In this document: positions 56,759 through 64,000 of the stretch, piece after piece
Layout of the letters: the number at the start of each line of letters is the position of its first letter
Numbering within the stretch: position 1 is the stretch's first letter
Assembly (NCBI GenBank): GCA_964390905.1
Contig: CAYMLO010000021.1
Span: 1-64,000 of the forward strand
Length of the DNA stretch: 64,000 nucleotides
Direction of reading: 5' to 3'
Origin: JAFGLZ01 sp964390905
GTDB taxonomy: Bacteria; Planctomycetota; Phycisphaerae; UBA1845; JAFGLZ01
Program-made: the position numbers and the translations under genes
Notes under the pieces: generated by a model
Seen by the model: the letters and a program-made list of their open reading frames with translations, nothing else
The model's database searches: none
Told to the model about the DNA's origin: nothing

Positions 56759-59701
56759 TTGGCAAAGCAAATGCGGGTGCACATCCTGGCCAAGGAACTC
56801 GGCGTGACGAGCAAGGCCATTTTGGAGAAGTGCCGCGCTGAGGGACTGGAGCTGAAGAACCACATGGCCACTTTGTCGGCGGGCTTGGAGGCGACCGTCC
56901 GGGAGTGGTTCAGCGAGGGTGCGCACGAGACCGTCGAGGAAAAGGCGGAACGCGTGGACCTCAAGAAGGTCCGCAAGAAGACGACTCGAAAGCGAACGAC
57001 CAAGAAGAAGGCGGCGACCAAGGCCAAGAAGGACGAAGAAGCTGAGGAGGCGGCTGAGGGCGCCGTCGCAACCGCCGTGGCAGAGGCGACGCCGGCCGAG
57101 GCGAAAGAGGTCGTCCAGGTGGCCGAGGCCGCCGTGGAGGTGATCGCGGCGCCGGAGGCAGGTCCCGAATCGGCCGTTGAGGCCGGCGCGCCTGAAGGCG
57201 CAGCTGCAGTTGTCGAGGCACCGGCCGAGCCGGCCGAGACAGCGGTGGTCGAGGCCCCCGTCGAACCGCTCACGCCGGAGGAAGGGGCCCCGGCGCCTGA
57301 GGCGCCGTCGGGCGAGCCGGTGGTTGTCCCGCCCGTCGTCGAGGAGGGCGTTGCGCCGCCGGAGGAGGAAGCGGGTCGCCTTGCGGCGGAAGCGCCGAGC
57401 GCAGAGCCGGATCAGGCTGAGCAGGAGGAGGAGAAGGAGGAGGAGCCCGAACCAGAGCCGATTTCGCCCGCGGGTCCGCAGCTCACCGCACCGGCTCCTG
57501 CTCAGCTCCAGGGGCCGCAGGTTATTCGCGTGGAGGCCCCCGAACCGGAGCGGCGGTTCAGACCTCGATCGGGTCCCCCTCGATCGGGTCCCCCGCGATC
57601 GGGCCCACCGCGTGGCGGCGGTCGAGGGGGTGGGGTCGCACCCGCAATGCCGCCGGAGCGAGGGCCGGCTTCCGGGCCCGCAGGCGCCAAGCGCGGTCGG
57701 GGCAGAGACGCTCGCGGGGCACAGGGGGAGGAGCTTCGCGGCAAGTCAGGCAAGCATCGGGTCCATCCCCGGCGGTCGACAGAGAGTCGCGAGGCGGAGG
57801 AACGGATCCGGGAATTCCGGGATCGGGATCTCATCGAGAGAGAGGAGCGTTTGAAGGCCGCAGGAGAGCGGGGCGGCGTTCGTCGCCGCGCCGCCGAGAC
57901 CCGAGGGCGGGAACAGCAACTCGTCCGCCCCAGAGAAAGCAGGATCGAGATCGCCGAGCCGATCGTCCTGAAGGACCTGTGTGCGGCGATGGGCATCGGG
58001 TTTTCCCGGTTGTTCCCCAAACTGATGGGCATGGGGAAGATGGCGCGGATTACGGACGCGGTTGACCGGGACACGGCACGGTTGGTTGCCGCCGAGTTCG
58101 ACATCGAGCTGGTAGTGAAAGAGGCACGGAGCCTGTTGGACGAACTGAAGGAACAGTCGGAATGCGTGAAGCGGGAGCATCTGGAACCGCGCCCGCCCGT
58201 GGTGACGTTGCTGGGACACGTGGACCATGGCAAGACGTCGCTTCTGGACGCGATTCGGAAGTCCCGAGTGATCGACCAGGAAGCGGGCGGGATTACCCAG
58301 CAGATCGGCGCCTACCGTGTTCGTGAGGGCAACGTGGACGTCACCTTCATCGACACGCCGGGCCACGAGGCGTTCACGAGCATGCGGAGTCGAGGGGCAA
58401 CGGTGACCGACGTGGTCGTGCTGGTGGTTGCAGCGGATGATGGGGTGATGCAGACGACGCGTGAGGCGATCCAGCACGCGCGCGCGGCGGACGTTCCCAT
58501 CGTGGTGGCGCTGAACAAGATCGACCTGTCTGGGGTGGACGTCAACCGGACGTACGGGCAGCTTGCCGAGGAGAACCTCGCCCCTACGGAGTGGGGCGGG
58601 GAAGTGGACGTGATCAAGACTTCCGCCATCACTGGGGAAGGCGTGAGCGACCTGCTGGAGCATCTGACGACATTGACGGACTTGCTGGAGCTCCGGGCCG
58701 ACCCGACCGTCGACGCGACGGGATGGGTCATTGAGGCCGAGGAGAGAAAGGGCGAGGGGATCGTGGCGACGATGTTGGTCAGTGAGGGGTGCCTCGAGCC
58801 GGGGGACGTGATTGTGTGCGGTCCGTCTCATGGCCGGGTTCGCGCGATGCGAGATGATCGCGGCAGAAAGGTCGATGTCGCGACGCCGTGTACACCGGTG
58901 GCGGCCAGCGGGTTGGACGTGATCCCGACCGCGGGGGATCGGTTCTATCAGGTCAGCGATCTGAGGCGTGCCAAGTCGATTGCCGCCGAACAGCAAGACC
59001 AGATGCGCGCCGAGTCGCTGGCAGAGCTGTCGAAGCCTCAGACGCTCGAGGAGATATTCAAGGAGCGCGAGGCCGATGAGGTGCCCGAGTTAAACGTGAT
59101 CCTGCGTTCCGACACCCACGGCAAGCTGGAGACGTTGCGTTCGGAGTTGAACGGCTTGACGGGGGATCAGGTCCGATTGCGGATCGTCCTGGACGGCATT
59201 GGCGCGGTGACCGAGAGCGACGTGATGCTGGCGTCCACGTCGGATGCGATCATCATCGGCTTCTGGGTGGTGGCTGAAGAGAGCGCGAGGCGGATGGCTC
59301 AGGAGATGGGGGTGGACATCCGTCTTTACCGGGTAATCTACGAAGTCACTGACGACATACGCATGGCCCTGGAGGGCATGCTGGAGCCGGAGCGGCAGGA
59401 GGAATACCAGGGGCGGCTGGAGGTCAGGCAGGTATTTAACATCGCGCGCGTGGGTACGGTGGCGGGCTGCTACATGGCCGACGGCGTGGTGGCCAGGAAC
59501 CATCGGTTGCGCCTGATCCGCGACGCGACGGTGATCCGGGAGGATTGTGCGGTCGCTTCGCTGCGTCGCGTCAAGGACGACGTGCGCGAAGTCCGTGCAG
59601 GGTTCGAATGTGGTCTGAAGATTGAAGGCTTCGATGACGTTCACGTGGGCGACATCATCGAGGCTTACGAGGTGGTGGAGGTCGCCCGAACGCTGGCTTA
59701 G
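56759..59701 (+). CDS. infB: Translation initiation factor IF-2
   Basis: 980 residues from TTG at 56759, 7 nt behind GGAGGA; the next in-frame ATG (56771) is too far from that site. IF2-N domain (MRVHILAKELGVTSKAILEKCRAEG), then a long acidic/Ala-Pro linker to about residue 270 and an R/G-rich segment (RSGPPRSGPPRGGGRGGG). A second IF2-N-like part (VLKDLCAAMGIGFSRLFPKLMGMGKM) leads to the GTPase: G1 GHVDHGKT (486-493), DTPGHEAF and NKID. Domains II-IV follow. Delivers fMet-tRNA to the 30S subunit. Confidence 0.96.
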   Translation: MAKQMRVHILAKELGVTSKAILEKCRAEGLELKNHMATLSAGLEATVREWFSEGAHETVEEKAERVDLKKVRKKTTRKRTTKKKAATKAKKDEEAEEAAEGAVATAVAEATPAEAKEVVQVAEAAVEVIAAPEAGPESAVEAGAPEGAAAVVEAPAEPAETAVVEAPVEPLTPEEGAPAPEAPSGEPVVVPPVVEEGVAPPEEEAGRLAAEAPSAEPDQAEQEEEKEEEPEPEPISPAGPQLTAPAPAQLQGPQVIRVEAPEPERRFRPRSGPPRSGPPRSGPPRGGGRGGGVAPAMPPERGPASGPAGAKRGRGRDARGAQGEELRGKSGKHRVHPRRSTESREAEERIREFRDRDLIEREERLKAAGERGGVRRRAAETRGREQQLVRPRESRIEIAEPIVLKDLCAAMGIGFSRLFPKLMGMGKMARITDAVDRDTARLVAAEFDIELVVKEARSLLDELKEQSECVKREHLEPRPPVVTLLGHVDHGKTSLLDAIRKSRVIDQEAGGITQQIGAYRVREGNVDVTFIDTPGHEAFTSMRSRGATVTDVVVLVVAADDGVMQTTREAIQHARAADVPIVVALNKIDLSGVDVNRTYGQLAEENLAPTEWGGEVDVIKTSAITGEGVSDLLEHLTTLTDLLELRADPTVDATGWVIEAEERKGEGIVATMLVSEGCLEPGDVIVCGPSHGRVRAMRDDRGRKVDVATPCTPVAASGLDVIPTAGDRFYQVSDLRRAKSIAAEQQDQMRAESLAELSKPQTLEEIFKEREADEVPELNVILRSDTHGKLETLRSELNGLTGDQVRLRIVLDGIGAVTESDVMLASTSDAIIIGFWVVAEESARRMAQEMGVDIRLYRVIYEVTDDIRMALEGMLEPERQEEYQGRLEVRQVFNIARVGTVAGCYMADGVVARNHRLRLIRDATVIREDCAVASLRRVKDDVREVRAGFECGLKIEGFDDVHVGDIIEAYEVVEVARTLA

Positions 59702-59791
59702 CCGAAATGCGGTTGGTCGATCGGCTCGGATTGGGCGACAGGGCGTGCGGATAGGGGCGGAAGAGCGTTCCGACGACGAGGGCGCCGTCCT

Positions 59792-60073
59792 ATGGTCGTG
59801 GGTGTTCTGCAAGCCGAATTGGCCGTAATGGGTGCGGCCAGCCTGAAGGACAAGCGACGGGTGATCAAGAGCATCAAGGATCGATTGGCCCACAAGTACA
59901 ACGTGTCGGTGGCGGAGGTGGCGGCGCTGGACTCGCACAAGCAGGCGGTGTTGGGCGTGGCCATGGTCGCGAACGAGTCCCGTTTCGTAGAGAGCTGTCT
60001 GAGCAAAGTCGTGGACCAGCTGCGGTTCTCGCGGGACGCGAGCCTGGTCGACTACCAGATCGAGCTGTTTTGA
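59792..60073 (+). CDS. ylxP: DUF503 (YlxP-like) protein
   Basis: 93 residues, ATG at 59792. Whole length fits DUF503: MVVGVLQAELAVMGAASLKDKRRVIKSIKDRLAHKYNVSVAEV, DSHKQAVLGVAMVANESRFVESCLSKVVDQL. YlxP sits between infB and rbfA in many bacteria and is linked to ribosome assembly, without a proven biochemical role. The rbfA frame starts soon after; no strong ribosome binding site precedes this ATG. Confidence 0.9.
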   Translation: MVVGVLQAELAVMGAASLKDKRRVIKSIKDRLAHKYNVSVAEVAALDSHKQAVLGVAMVANESRFVESCLSKVVDQLRFSRDASLVDYQIELF

Positions 60074-60147
60074 TTCAGTTCGCTGTCGGACCGCGGAGCC
60101 GCGATCGGCAGAGTGCGGGCAATCGTTCGAAGGAGCCGGGTCTGGCG

Positions 60148-60615
60148 ATGTCGCGTCGGACGGAGAAGGTGGCGAGCATTATCCGGCAGGTCCTCAGCCA
60201 GGGCATGTCCTCGAGGCTGTCGGACCCGCGGATCTCCCCGTTTGCGAGCATCACGCGGGTGGAGGTCAGCGGCGACCTGATGCACGCGACGGTCTACGTC
60301 AGTGTCATGGGCAGCGAGGGCGACGAACGGAGGACGCTGGCGGGTCTGACGCACGCGCGTGGTTATCTGCAGTCGATGTTGGCCAAGAAGCTGACCACGC
60401 GTCATTGCCCCCAGTTGCGGTTCGTGAACGACCGGGGGATCAAGAAGCAGATGGAAACGCTCGAGCTGATCGACCAGATCAGCGAGGAGCTTCATCAAGC
60501 CGAGACAGCGCGTCGATCGTCGAGCGACGTCGGGGCCTCGTGTGCGTCACAGGACGAAGCCGAGATCCCGGACGAGCAGGGGGACGTCGAGACCTCGCCG
60601 GGAGAGCGTCTATGA
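60148..60615 (+). CDS. rbfA: Ribosome-binding factor A
   Basis: 155 residues from ATG at 60148, which gives the normal MSRRTEKVASIIRQVLSQ start; GGAG lies upstream with long spacing. KH-like fold with SRLSDPRISPFASITRVEVSGDLMHATVYVSVMG and the conserved RGYLQSMLAKKLTTRHCPQLRFVNDRGIKKQMETLELID. RbfA binds the 30S subunit and helps mature the 5' end of 16S rRNA. The last 30 residues are an acidic, Ser-rich tail. Its stop overlaps the next start as ATGA. Confidence 0.94.
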   Translation: MSRRTEKVASIIRQVLSQGMSSRLSDPRISPFASITRVEVSGDLMHATVYVSVMGSEGDERRTLAGLTHARGYLQSMLAKKLTTRHCPQLRFVNDRGIKKQMETLELIDQISEELHQAETARRSSSDVGASCASQDEAEIPDEQGDVETSPGERL

Positions 60616-61493
60616 AGAGCGGCAAGGCGTATGCGCCCAAGGTTAAGCGATTGTGTGCGCGTCTGAAGCGGACCTACGGGATGCCTCGGATGGCCGAACC
60701 CACCGACCCCATCGATCAATTGCTGCTGGGCATCCTGCATCGCGGCACGACCGTGGCCAAGGCCGAGCAGGCACTGGCGAGGATCCGGTCGGCGATGGTC
60801 GATCTGAACGAGGTGCGCGTCAGCACGCCGTCGGAGCTCGTGGAGCTGCTGGGCACGGGATTTCCCTATGCGACGGAAAAGGCCAAGGCGATCGTCAAGG
60901 CGCTGAGCCGGGTCTTCGATCACTACCACGCGCTGAACTTGGACGCACTGAAGACCAAGGCCAAACGTGAGGCCCGGCGGTTCTTGGAGGAACTCGACGG
61001 GGTGGACTCCGCCACGGCCGCAGAGGTGGTCCTGTTTGCTCTGGAAGGCCATGCCTTCCCGATCGATGAGATCACGCTTACGGTGTTGCGAGAGGAGGGG
61101 TTGGTGCACCCGGAGGCCACCGTGGAGGAGGTGCAGGCGTTTTTCGAGCGGAACGTGTCGGCGTCGAACGCCCACGGATATGCGGTGCTGCTGCGTCGTC
61201 ATGGTGAGGAGCGTATCAAGCGAATGGGGACGTCGGCGGCGTCACGTCGTGGCGCCTCCAGTTCGGCCAAAAAGCGGGCGGTCACCAAGAAGAAGCGCGG
61301 GGGCCAGACGCGCAAGTCGACGAAGAAGACATCGGCGCGTGCCGGCTCTCGGCGTTCGGCGAGTGCGGGGCGTGCGTCGAAGCGATCGACGAGGTCGGCC
61401 AAGGCCAAGAAGCCCTCGTCTGCTGCCGGCAAGCGTCGGACGCCCTCCGGAAAGGGCCGGAGCAAGGCGCGTTCCACGACCAAGTCGCGTTAG
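60612..61493 (+). CDS. HhH-GPD (endonuclease III-like) protein lacking the catalytic Lys, with H1-like basic tail
   Basis: 293 residues, starting in a 4-nt ATGA overlap with rbfA. Residues ~1-205 have the helix-hairpin-helix glycosylase fold (DPIDQLLLGILHRGTTVAKAEQAL, ELLGTGFPYATEKAKAIVKAL, LDGVDSATAAEVVLFALEGHAFPIDEITL). In Nth the hairpin Lys is 18 residues before the catalytic Asp; here that site is Ala134 and Asp152 is kept, so no lyase chemistry. No Fe-S cysteines follow. Residues ~210-293 are a Lys/Ser/Arg/Thr-rich tail like histone H1. DNA binding is likely, catalysis doubtful. It takes the place truB usually has. Confidence 0.8.
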   Translation: MKSGKAYAPKVKRLCARLKRTYGMPRMAEPTDPIDQLLLGILHRGTTVAKAEQALARIRSAMVDLNEVRVSTPSELVELLGTGFPYATEKAKAIVKALSRVFDHYHALNLDALKTKAKREARRFLEELDGVDSATAAEVVLFALEGHAFPIDEITLTVLREEGLVHPEATVEEVQAFFERNVSASNAHGYAVLLRRHGEERIKRMGTSAASRRGASSSAKKRAVTKKKRGGQTRKSTKKTSARAGSRRSASAGRASKRSTRSAKAKKPSSAAGKRRTPSGKGRSKARSTTKSR

Positions 61494-61548
61494 GATTCGG
61501 TCGTCGGACCCCATAGCCTGCCAGGGAGCCACCCTAAGGAGTCGATGC

Positions 61549-62430
61549 GTGCGTGAGTCGGATGCGGTATTGCGTATAGGCATTCCCAAGGGGAGCTTGT
61601 CGGAATCGACGCTCGATCTGTTTGACCGCGCCGGCTACCACATCCGCGTCGGGGCACGGAGTTACTTCCCGTCGATCGACGATCCGGAGATGCGGTGCGT
61701 GATGTTCCGAGCCCAAGAGATGAGCCGCTACGTCGAAGACGGGGTCGTCGATCTGGGGCTGACGGGCTACGACTGGATCTGCGAGAACAATAGCGACGTG
61801 GTGGAGGTCTGCGAGTTGGTCTACGCCAAGGCGACCGCCAGGCCCGTTCGTTGGGTCCTGGCCGTGCCCAACGAGTCGCCGATTCAGCAGGTCGAGGAGT
61901 TCGACGGGAAGATCGTCTGCAGCGAGTTGGTCAACGTGACGCGCCGGTTCTTCCAGGATCGCGGGTTGTCGGTCAAGGTCGAGTTCAGCTGGGGGGCCAC
62001 GGAGGTCAAGGCGCGGCTGCTGGACGGGATCGTGGACGTGACCGAGACGGGATCGAGCCTCATCGCCAACGACCTTCGCGAGGTGGCGACGGTGATGACA
62101 AGCACGACGCGGCTGGTGGCGAACCGGACGTCCTGGGCGGATTCCCGGAAGCGAACGAAGATCGAATCGATCGCGCTGCTGCTGAAGGGTGCGATCGAGG
62201 CCCGCCAGAAGGTGGGGCTGAAGATGAACGTGAGCCGGGAAGACCTATCGTCCGTGTTGGGGCAGTTGCCCGCGGAGCTGTCGCCGACGATTTCCTCGTT
62301 GGCGGACGAGCGTTACGTTGCCGTCGAGGTGATTCTGGAAGAGCGCGTGGAGCGGGAGCTGGTGCCCGCGCTGAAGCAGGCGGGGGCCTCAGGCATCATT
62401 ACTTACGGGCTCAACAAGGTGATCCCTTAG
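61549..62430 (+). CDS. hisG: ATP phosphoribosyltransferase (long form)
   Basis: First step of histidine biosynthesis: ATP plus PRPP gives phosphoribosyl-ATP. 293 residues from GTG at 61549 behind AAGGAG, the length of the long, HisZ-independent form with its C-terminal regulatory domain. Motifs: LRIGIPKGSLSESTLDLFDRAGY, VDLGLTGYDWI, the PRPP loop region DGIVDVTETGSSLIANDL, and the regulatory domain MNVSREDLSSVLGQLPAELSPTISSL. The C-terminal domain usually binds histidine for feedback inhibition. Other his genes are not adjacent; hisB is at the other end of the window. Confidence 0.95.
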   Translation: MRESDAVLRIGIPKGSLSESTLDLFDRAGYHIRVGARSYFPSIDDPEMRCVMFRAQEMSRYVEDGVVDLGLTGYDWICENNSDVVEVCELVYAKATARPVRWVLAVPNESPIQQVEEFDGKIVCSELVNVTRRFFQDRGLSVKVEFSWGATEVKARLLDGIVDVTETGSSLIANDLREVATVMTSTTRLVANRTSWADSRKRTKIESIALLLKGAIEARQKVGLKMNVSREDLSSVLGQLPAELSPTISSLADERYVAVEVILEERVERELVPALKQAGASGIITYGLNKVIP

Positions 62431-62439
62431 GAGTGGCGT

Positions 62440-64000
62440 ATGCAGGCGCGTGGGTGGCGGCTGGCGACCTGTGGCTTGGCGTTGGCAGGGTGGGTGGTGG
62501 CCGGCTGCAGTCTGTTCGTTTCCAAGACCGCCCCTCCGCCAGGGGTTTCGGCGACGGGCCCTTCGACGCAGCCGACGACGGGGACGGCGGCCGACAAGAC
62601 GAGCTTCGATCCGGCCAAGGCCCTCCTTCCGCTCGAGAGCATCCCGCCGCCGGTCCAGATGCCGGCGCCCACCGAGAAGCCCGACCGGGCGATCCCGCCT
62701 CAGGCGGTGAAGCATTACCTGGCCGCCAGAGACCTGTTTCACCGATGGATGAACGCCGAGGCGATCTCGGAGCTCGAGGAGGCACTTCGCTACGATCCGG
62801 GGAGCCCCGAGAGCCATCTGCTGTTGGGCCGAGCGGCGCGACGGTCTGGCAATCTCGGTCAGGCCCGGAATCATCTGCGTGAGGCGGCCAAGCTTCGTCC
62901 GGACGACGTGACCTGCCAGTACCTGTTGGGCTGGCTGGCCGCCAGGAGCGGGCGTGCTGAGGAGGCGCTGCATCATTTCCGACTGGCCTTGACGTGTAGC
63001 GACGCCGACCCGAAGCGGGCGGAGACGCTGCTGACGCGGTTCCGCCTCGGCGAGGTGCTGATGGCGAAGGGCCATCTATCGGCGGGGATCGAGCAGTTCG
63101 AGGCGTTCGAGAAGGGGGTTGCCGACGCGCGAGCGCGGTCCTGGCGGAACCGGGAGCTGTTGACGCTGATCCGGACGCGGCCCGCGTTGCCGGCGTGGCA
63201 GATTGGTCAGGCGGCGATGCAGCTGCATCGGTATGACCAGGCGGCGGGGGCGTTCGAGCGTGTGCTAGAGCACGAGCCGGACAACCCGCGTGCGAAGGTT
63301 CGTTACGCACAGACGCTCGCCCGTGCGAAGCGCCGGGAGGAGGCGCTGGCGCTGGCTCGCGAACTTGCGTTGTCCAAAGAGAAGCCCGAGGCCGGCGTGG
63401 AGCTGCTGGGGTGGATTTACCGAGACGCCAAACGGCCTGAAGGCCTGACCCAAGAGCTCCAGAAGCTGTTGGAGGCGCACCCGGATCGCGGCGACCTGGG
63501 GACGATGCTGGCCGAGACGCTGATCGGATTCGGCCACAAGGATCAAGCCGAGGGCGTCCTGCGGCAACTCATCAAAGAGAAGCCCGGACTGGTGCCCGCC
63601 TACATCCGTCTGGCGGGGTTGCTCCGCGAGCAGGGCCGAGCCGCCGAGGCCGTCCGGGTGTTGGCCGGCGCCGTTGCCGCCGGTCCGCAGACCCATGCAG
63701 GGGTCCTGCGTGCGGTGGCCCAGCTTGGCAGTGACACGAAGACGGTCCGGCAACTGATCGGACAGGCGGAGGAAATCCTGGCTGCAGACCCCAAGAGCCA
63801 TGCGCTGAACTACGTGATGGGGTTGGTGGCCTATCACGGGGATCGTCCGGATCTGGCGGTCCGCTACTTCGATCGCACGGTCGAGCTGAAGCCGGCGTTC
63901 CTGCCAGGGTATCTGTCGCTGGGCCGGCTGTACCTGGCGCGTTTCGAGTGGGAGCCGGCCATCGAGGTCGCTGATCGGGCGGAGAAGGCTGGGCAGAAGA
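62440..64000 (+). CDS. TPR lipoprotein, 3' end beyond the window
   Basis: At least 520 residues in an open frame to the window edge. ATG at 62440 follows TTAGGAG, which overlaps the hisG stop. Lipoprotein signal MQARGWRLATCGLALAGWVVAGC with Cys23, then a Pro/Thr-rich linker to about residue 85. Continuous TPR repeats follow (YDPGSPESHLLLGRAARRSGNLGQAR, LPAWQIGQAAMQLHRYDQAA, PDLAVRYFDRTVELKPAFLPGY). It resembles large TPR lipoproteins such as the PEP-CTERM-associated PrsT group in layout only; the specific family is not established. Confidence 0.8.
   Translation, partial: MQARGWRLATCGLALAGWVVAGCSLFVSKTAPPPGVSATGPSTQPTTGTAADKTSFDPAKALLPLESIPPPVQMPAPTEKPDRAIPPQAVKHYLAARDLFHRWMNAEAISELEEALRYDPGSPESHLLLGRAARRSGNLGQARNHLREAAKLRPDDVTCQYLLGWLAARSGRAEEALHHFRLALTCSDADPKRAETLLTRFRLGEVLMAKGHLSAGIEQFEAFEKGVADARARSWRNRELLTLIRTRPALPAWQIGQAAMQLHRYDQAAGAFERVLEHEPDNPRAKVRYAQTLARAKRREEALALARELALSKEKPEAGVELLGWIYRDAKRPEGLTQELQKLLEAHPDRGDLGTMLAETLIGFGHKDQAEGVLRQLIKEKPGLVPAYIRLAGLLREQGRAAEAVRVLAGAVAAGPQTHAGVLRAVAQLGSDTKTVRQLIGQAEEILAADPKSHALNYVMGLVAYHGDRPDLAVRYFDRTVELKPAFLPGYLSLGRLYLARFEWEPAIEVADRAEKAGQK

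Noticed and set aside
57746..58996. 416-codon minus-strand ORF within infB
   Set aside because: A shadow of the IF-2 frame, without a start signal or conserved motif.
60967..61548. N-terminal extension of hisG back through the HhH-GPD gene
   Set aside because: The upstream part is an out-of-frame reading of the basic tail. HisG homology begins just after GTG 61549, which has AAGGAG upstream.
61545..61556. Three-codon ORF (ATG CGT GCG TGA) overlapping the hisG start
   Set aside because: It could be a minimal regulatory ORF, but its start is too close to the AAGGAG site; the GTG of hisG has better spacing. Chance is likely.
1..64000. CRISPR arrays, insertion sequences, prophage
   Set aside because: No regularly spaced identical repeats, transposase/integrase motifs or phage structural genes were seen on either strand.

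Overview
The window looks like chromosomal DNA of a high-GC planctomycete, possibly of the Phycisphaerae. This placement is inferred from gene content: sulfatase, heparinase II/III, GH127 and GH99-like enzymes, several Gfo/Idh/MocA dehydrogenases, a DUF6807 protein, PEP-CTERM-like proteins with an Arg-rich tail, many TPR proteins, the futalosine (menaquinone) pathway, and dispersed short palindromic repeats between genes. Genes are closely packed on both strands, with strongly G/C-biased third codon positions. I saw no rRNA, tRNA, CRISPR array, prophage or insertion sequence.

Layout. 1-2.4 kb: two toxin-antitoxin-like loci (RHH plus PIN at the left edge; DUF104 plus PIN) around a sugar dehydrogenase. 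2.4-9.9 kb: hisB, a secreted (alpha/alpha)-barrel protein, a tandem pair of PEP-CTERM-like proteins, a GT39-type membrane glycosyltransferase and mqnE. 9.9-17 kb (minus strand): sulfatase, aspartokinase, GNAT acetyltransferase and heparinase II/III. 17-28.5 kb: a sugar ABC importer (permease, binding protein, permease), a three-part GH127 enzyme, a degenerate alpha/beta hydrolase, a spermidine-synthase-like/TPR fusion and a second dehydrogenase. 28.6-37.7 kb: TPR and lipoproteins, a small PEP-CTERM protein, lexA behind an unusual structured leader region, a KamA-like radical SAM enzyme, and a GH99-like protein. 38-47.8 kb: a secreted propeller protein with a MYXO-CTERM-like tail, a sugar-acting propeller, an asparagine synthase, a candidate sRNA, acylphosphatase, tgt-yajC, an interrupted DUF4160/DUF2442 pair, a sugar isomerase and a DUF6807 protein. 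47.8-53.3 kb (minus): a three-gene membrane/secreted cluster with an alkaline-phosphatase-superfamily TPR protein. 53.5-64 kb (plus): the sugar-ABC ATPase with a near-consensus promoter, then nusA-infB-ylxP-rbfA, an odd HhH-GPD protein, hisG and a TPR lipoprotein running off the right edge.

How the genes fit together. A scattered set acts on complex, probably sulfated or uronic-acid-rich glycans: sulfatase, heparinase, GH127, GH99-like, GH43/130-like propeller, esterase-like hydrolase, DUF6807, two Gfo/Idh enzymes and a xylose-isomerase-like protein. The ABC importer would take up the products; its likely ATPase is encoded about 34 kb away. The nusA-infB-rbfA block is the usual transcription/translation operon, but rimP, ylxR and truB are not in their usual places, and an HhH-GPD protein with a histone-H1-like tail follows rbfA. 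Histidine genes are dispersed (hisB and hisG about 59 kb apart).

Most worth a second look: the HhH-GPD protein whose catalytic lysine position is alanine; the standalone promoter-to-terminator transcript at 43.1-43.2 kb; the perfect three-way-junction element upstream of lexA; the DUF4160 gene with an in-frame amber codon beside an intact DUF2442 gene; and several genes with a -10 box 7-9 nt before the start codon, which suggests leaderless mRNAs.
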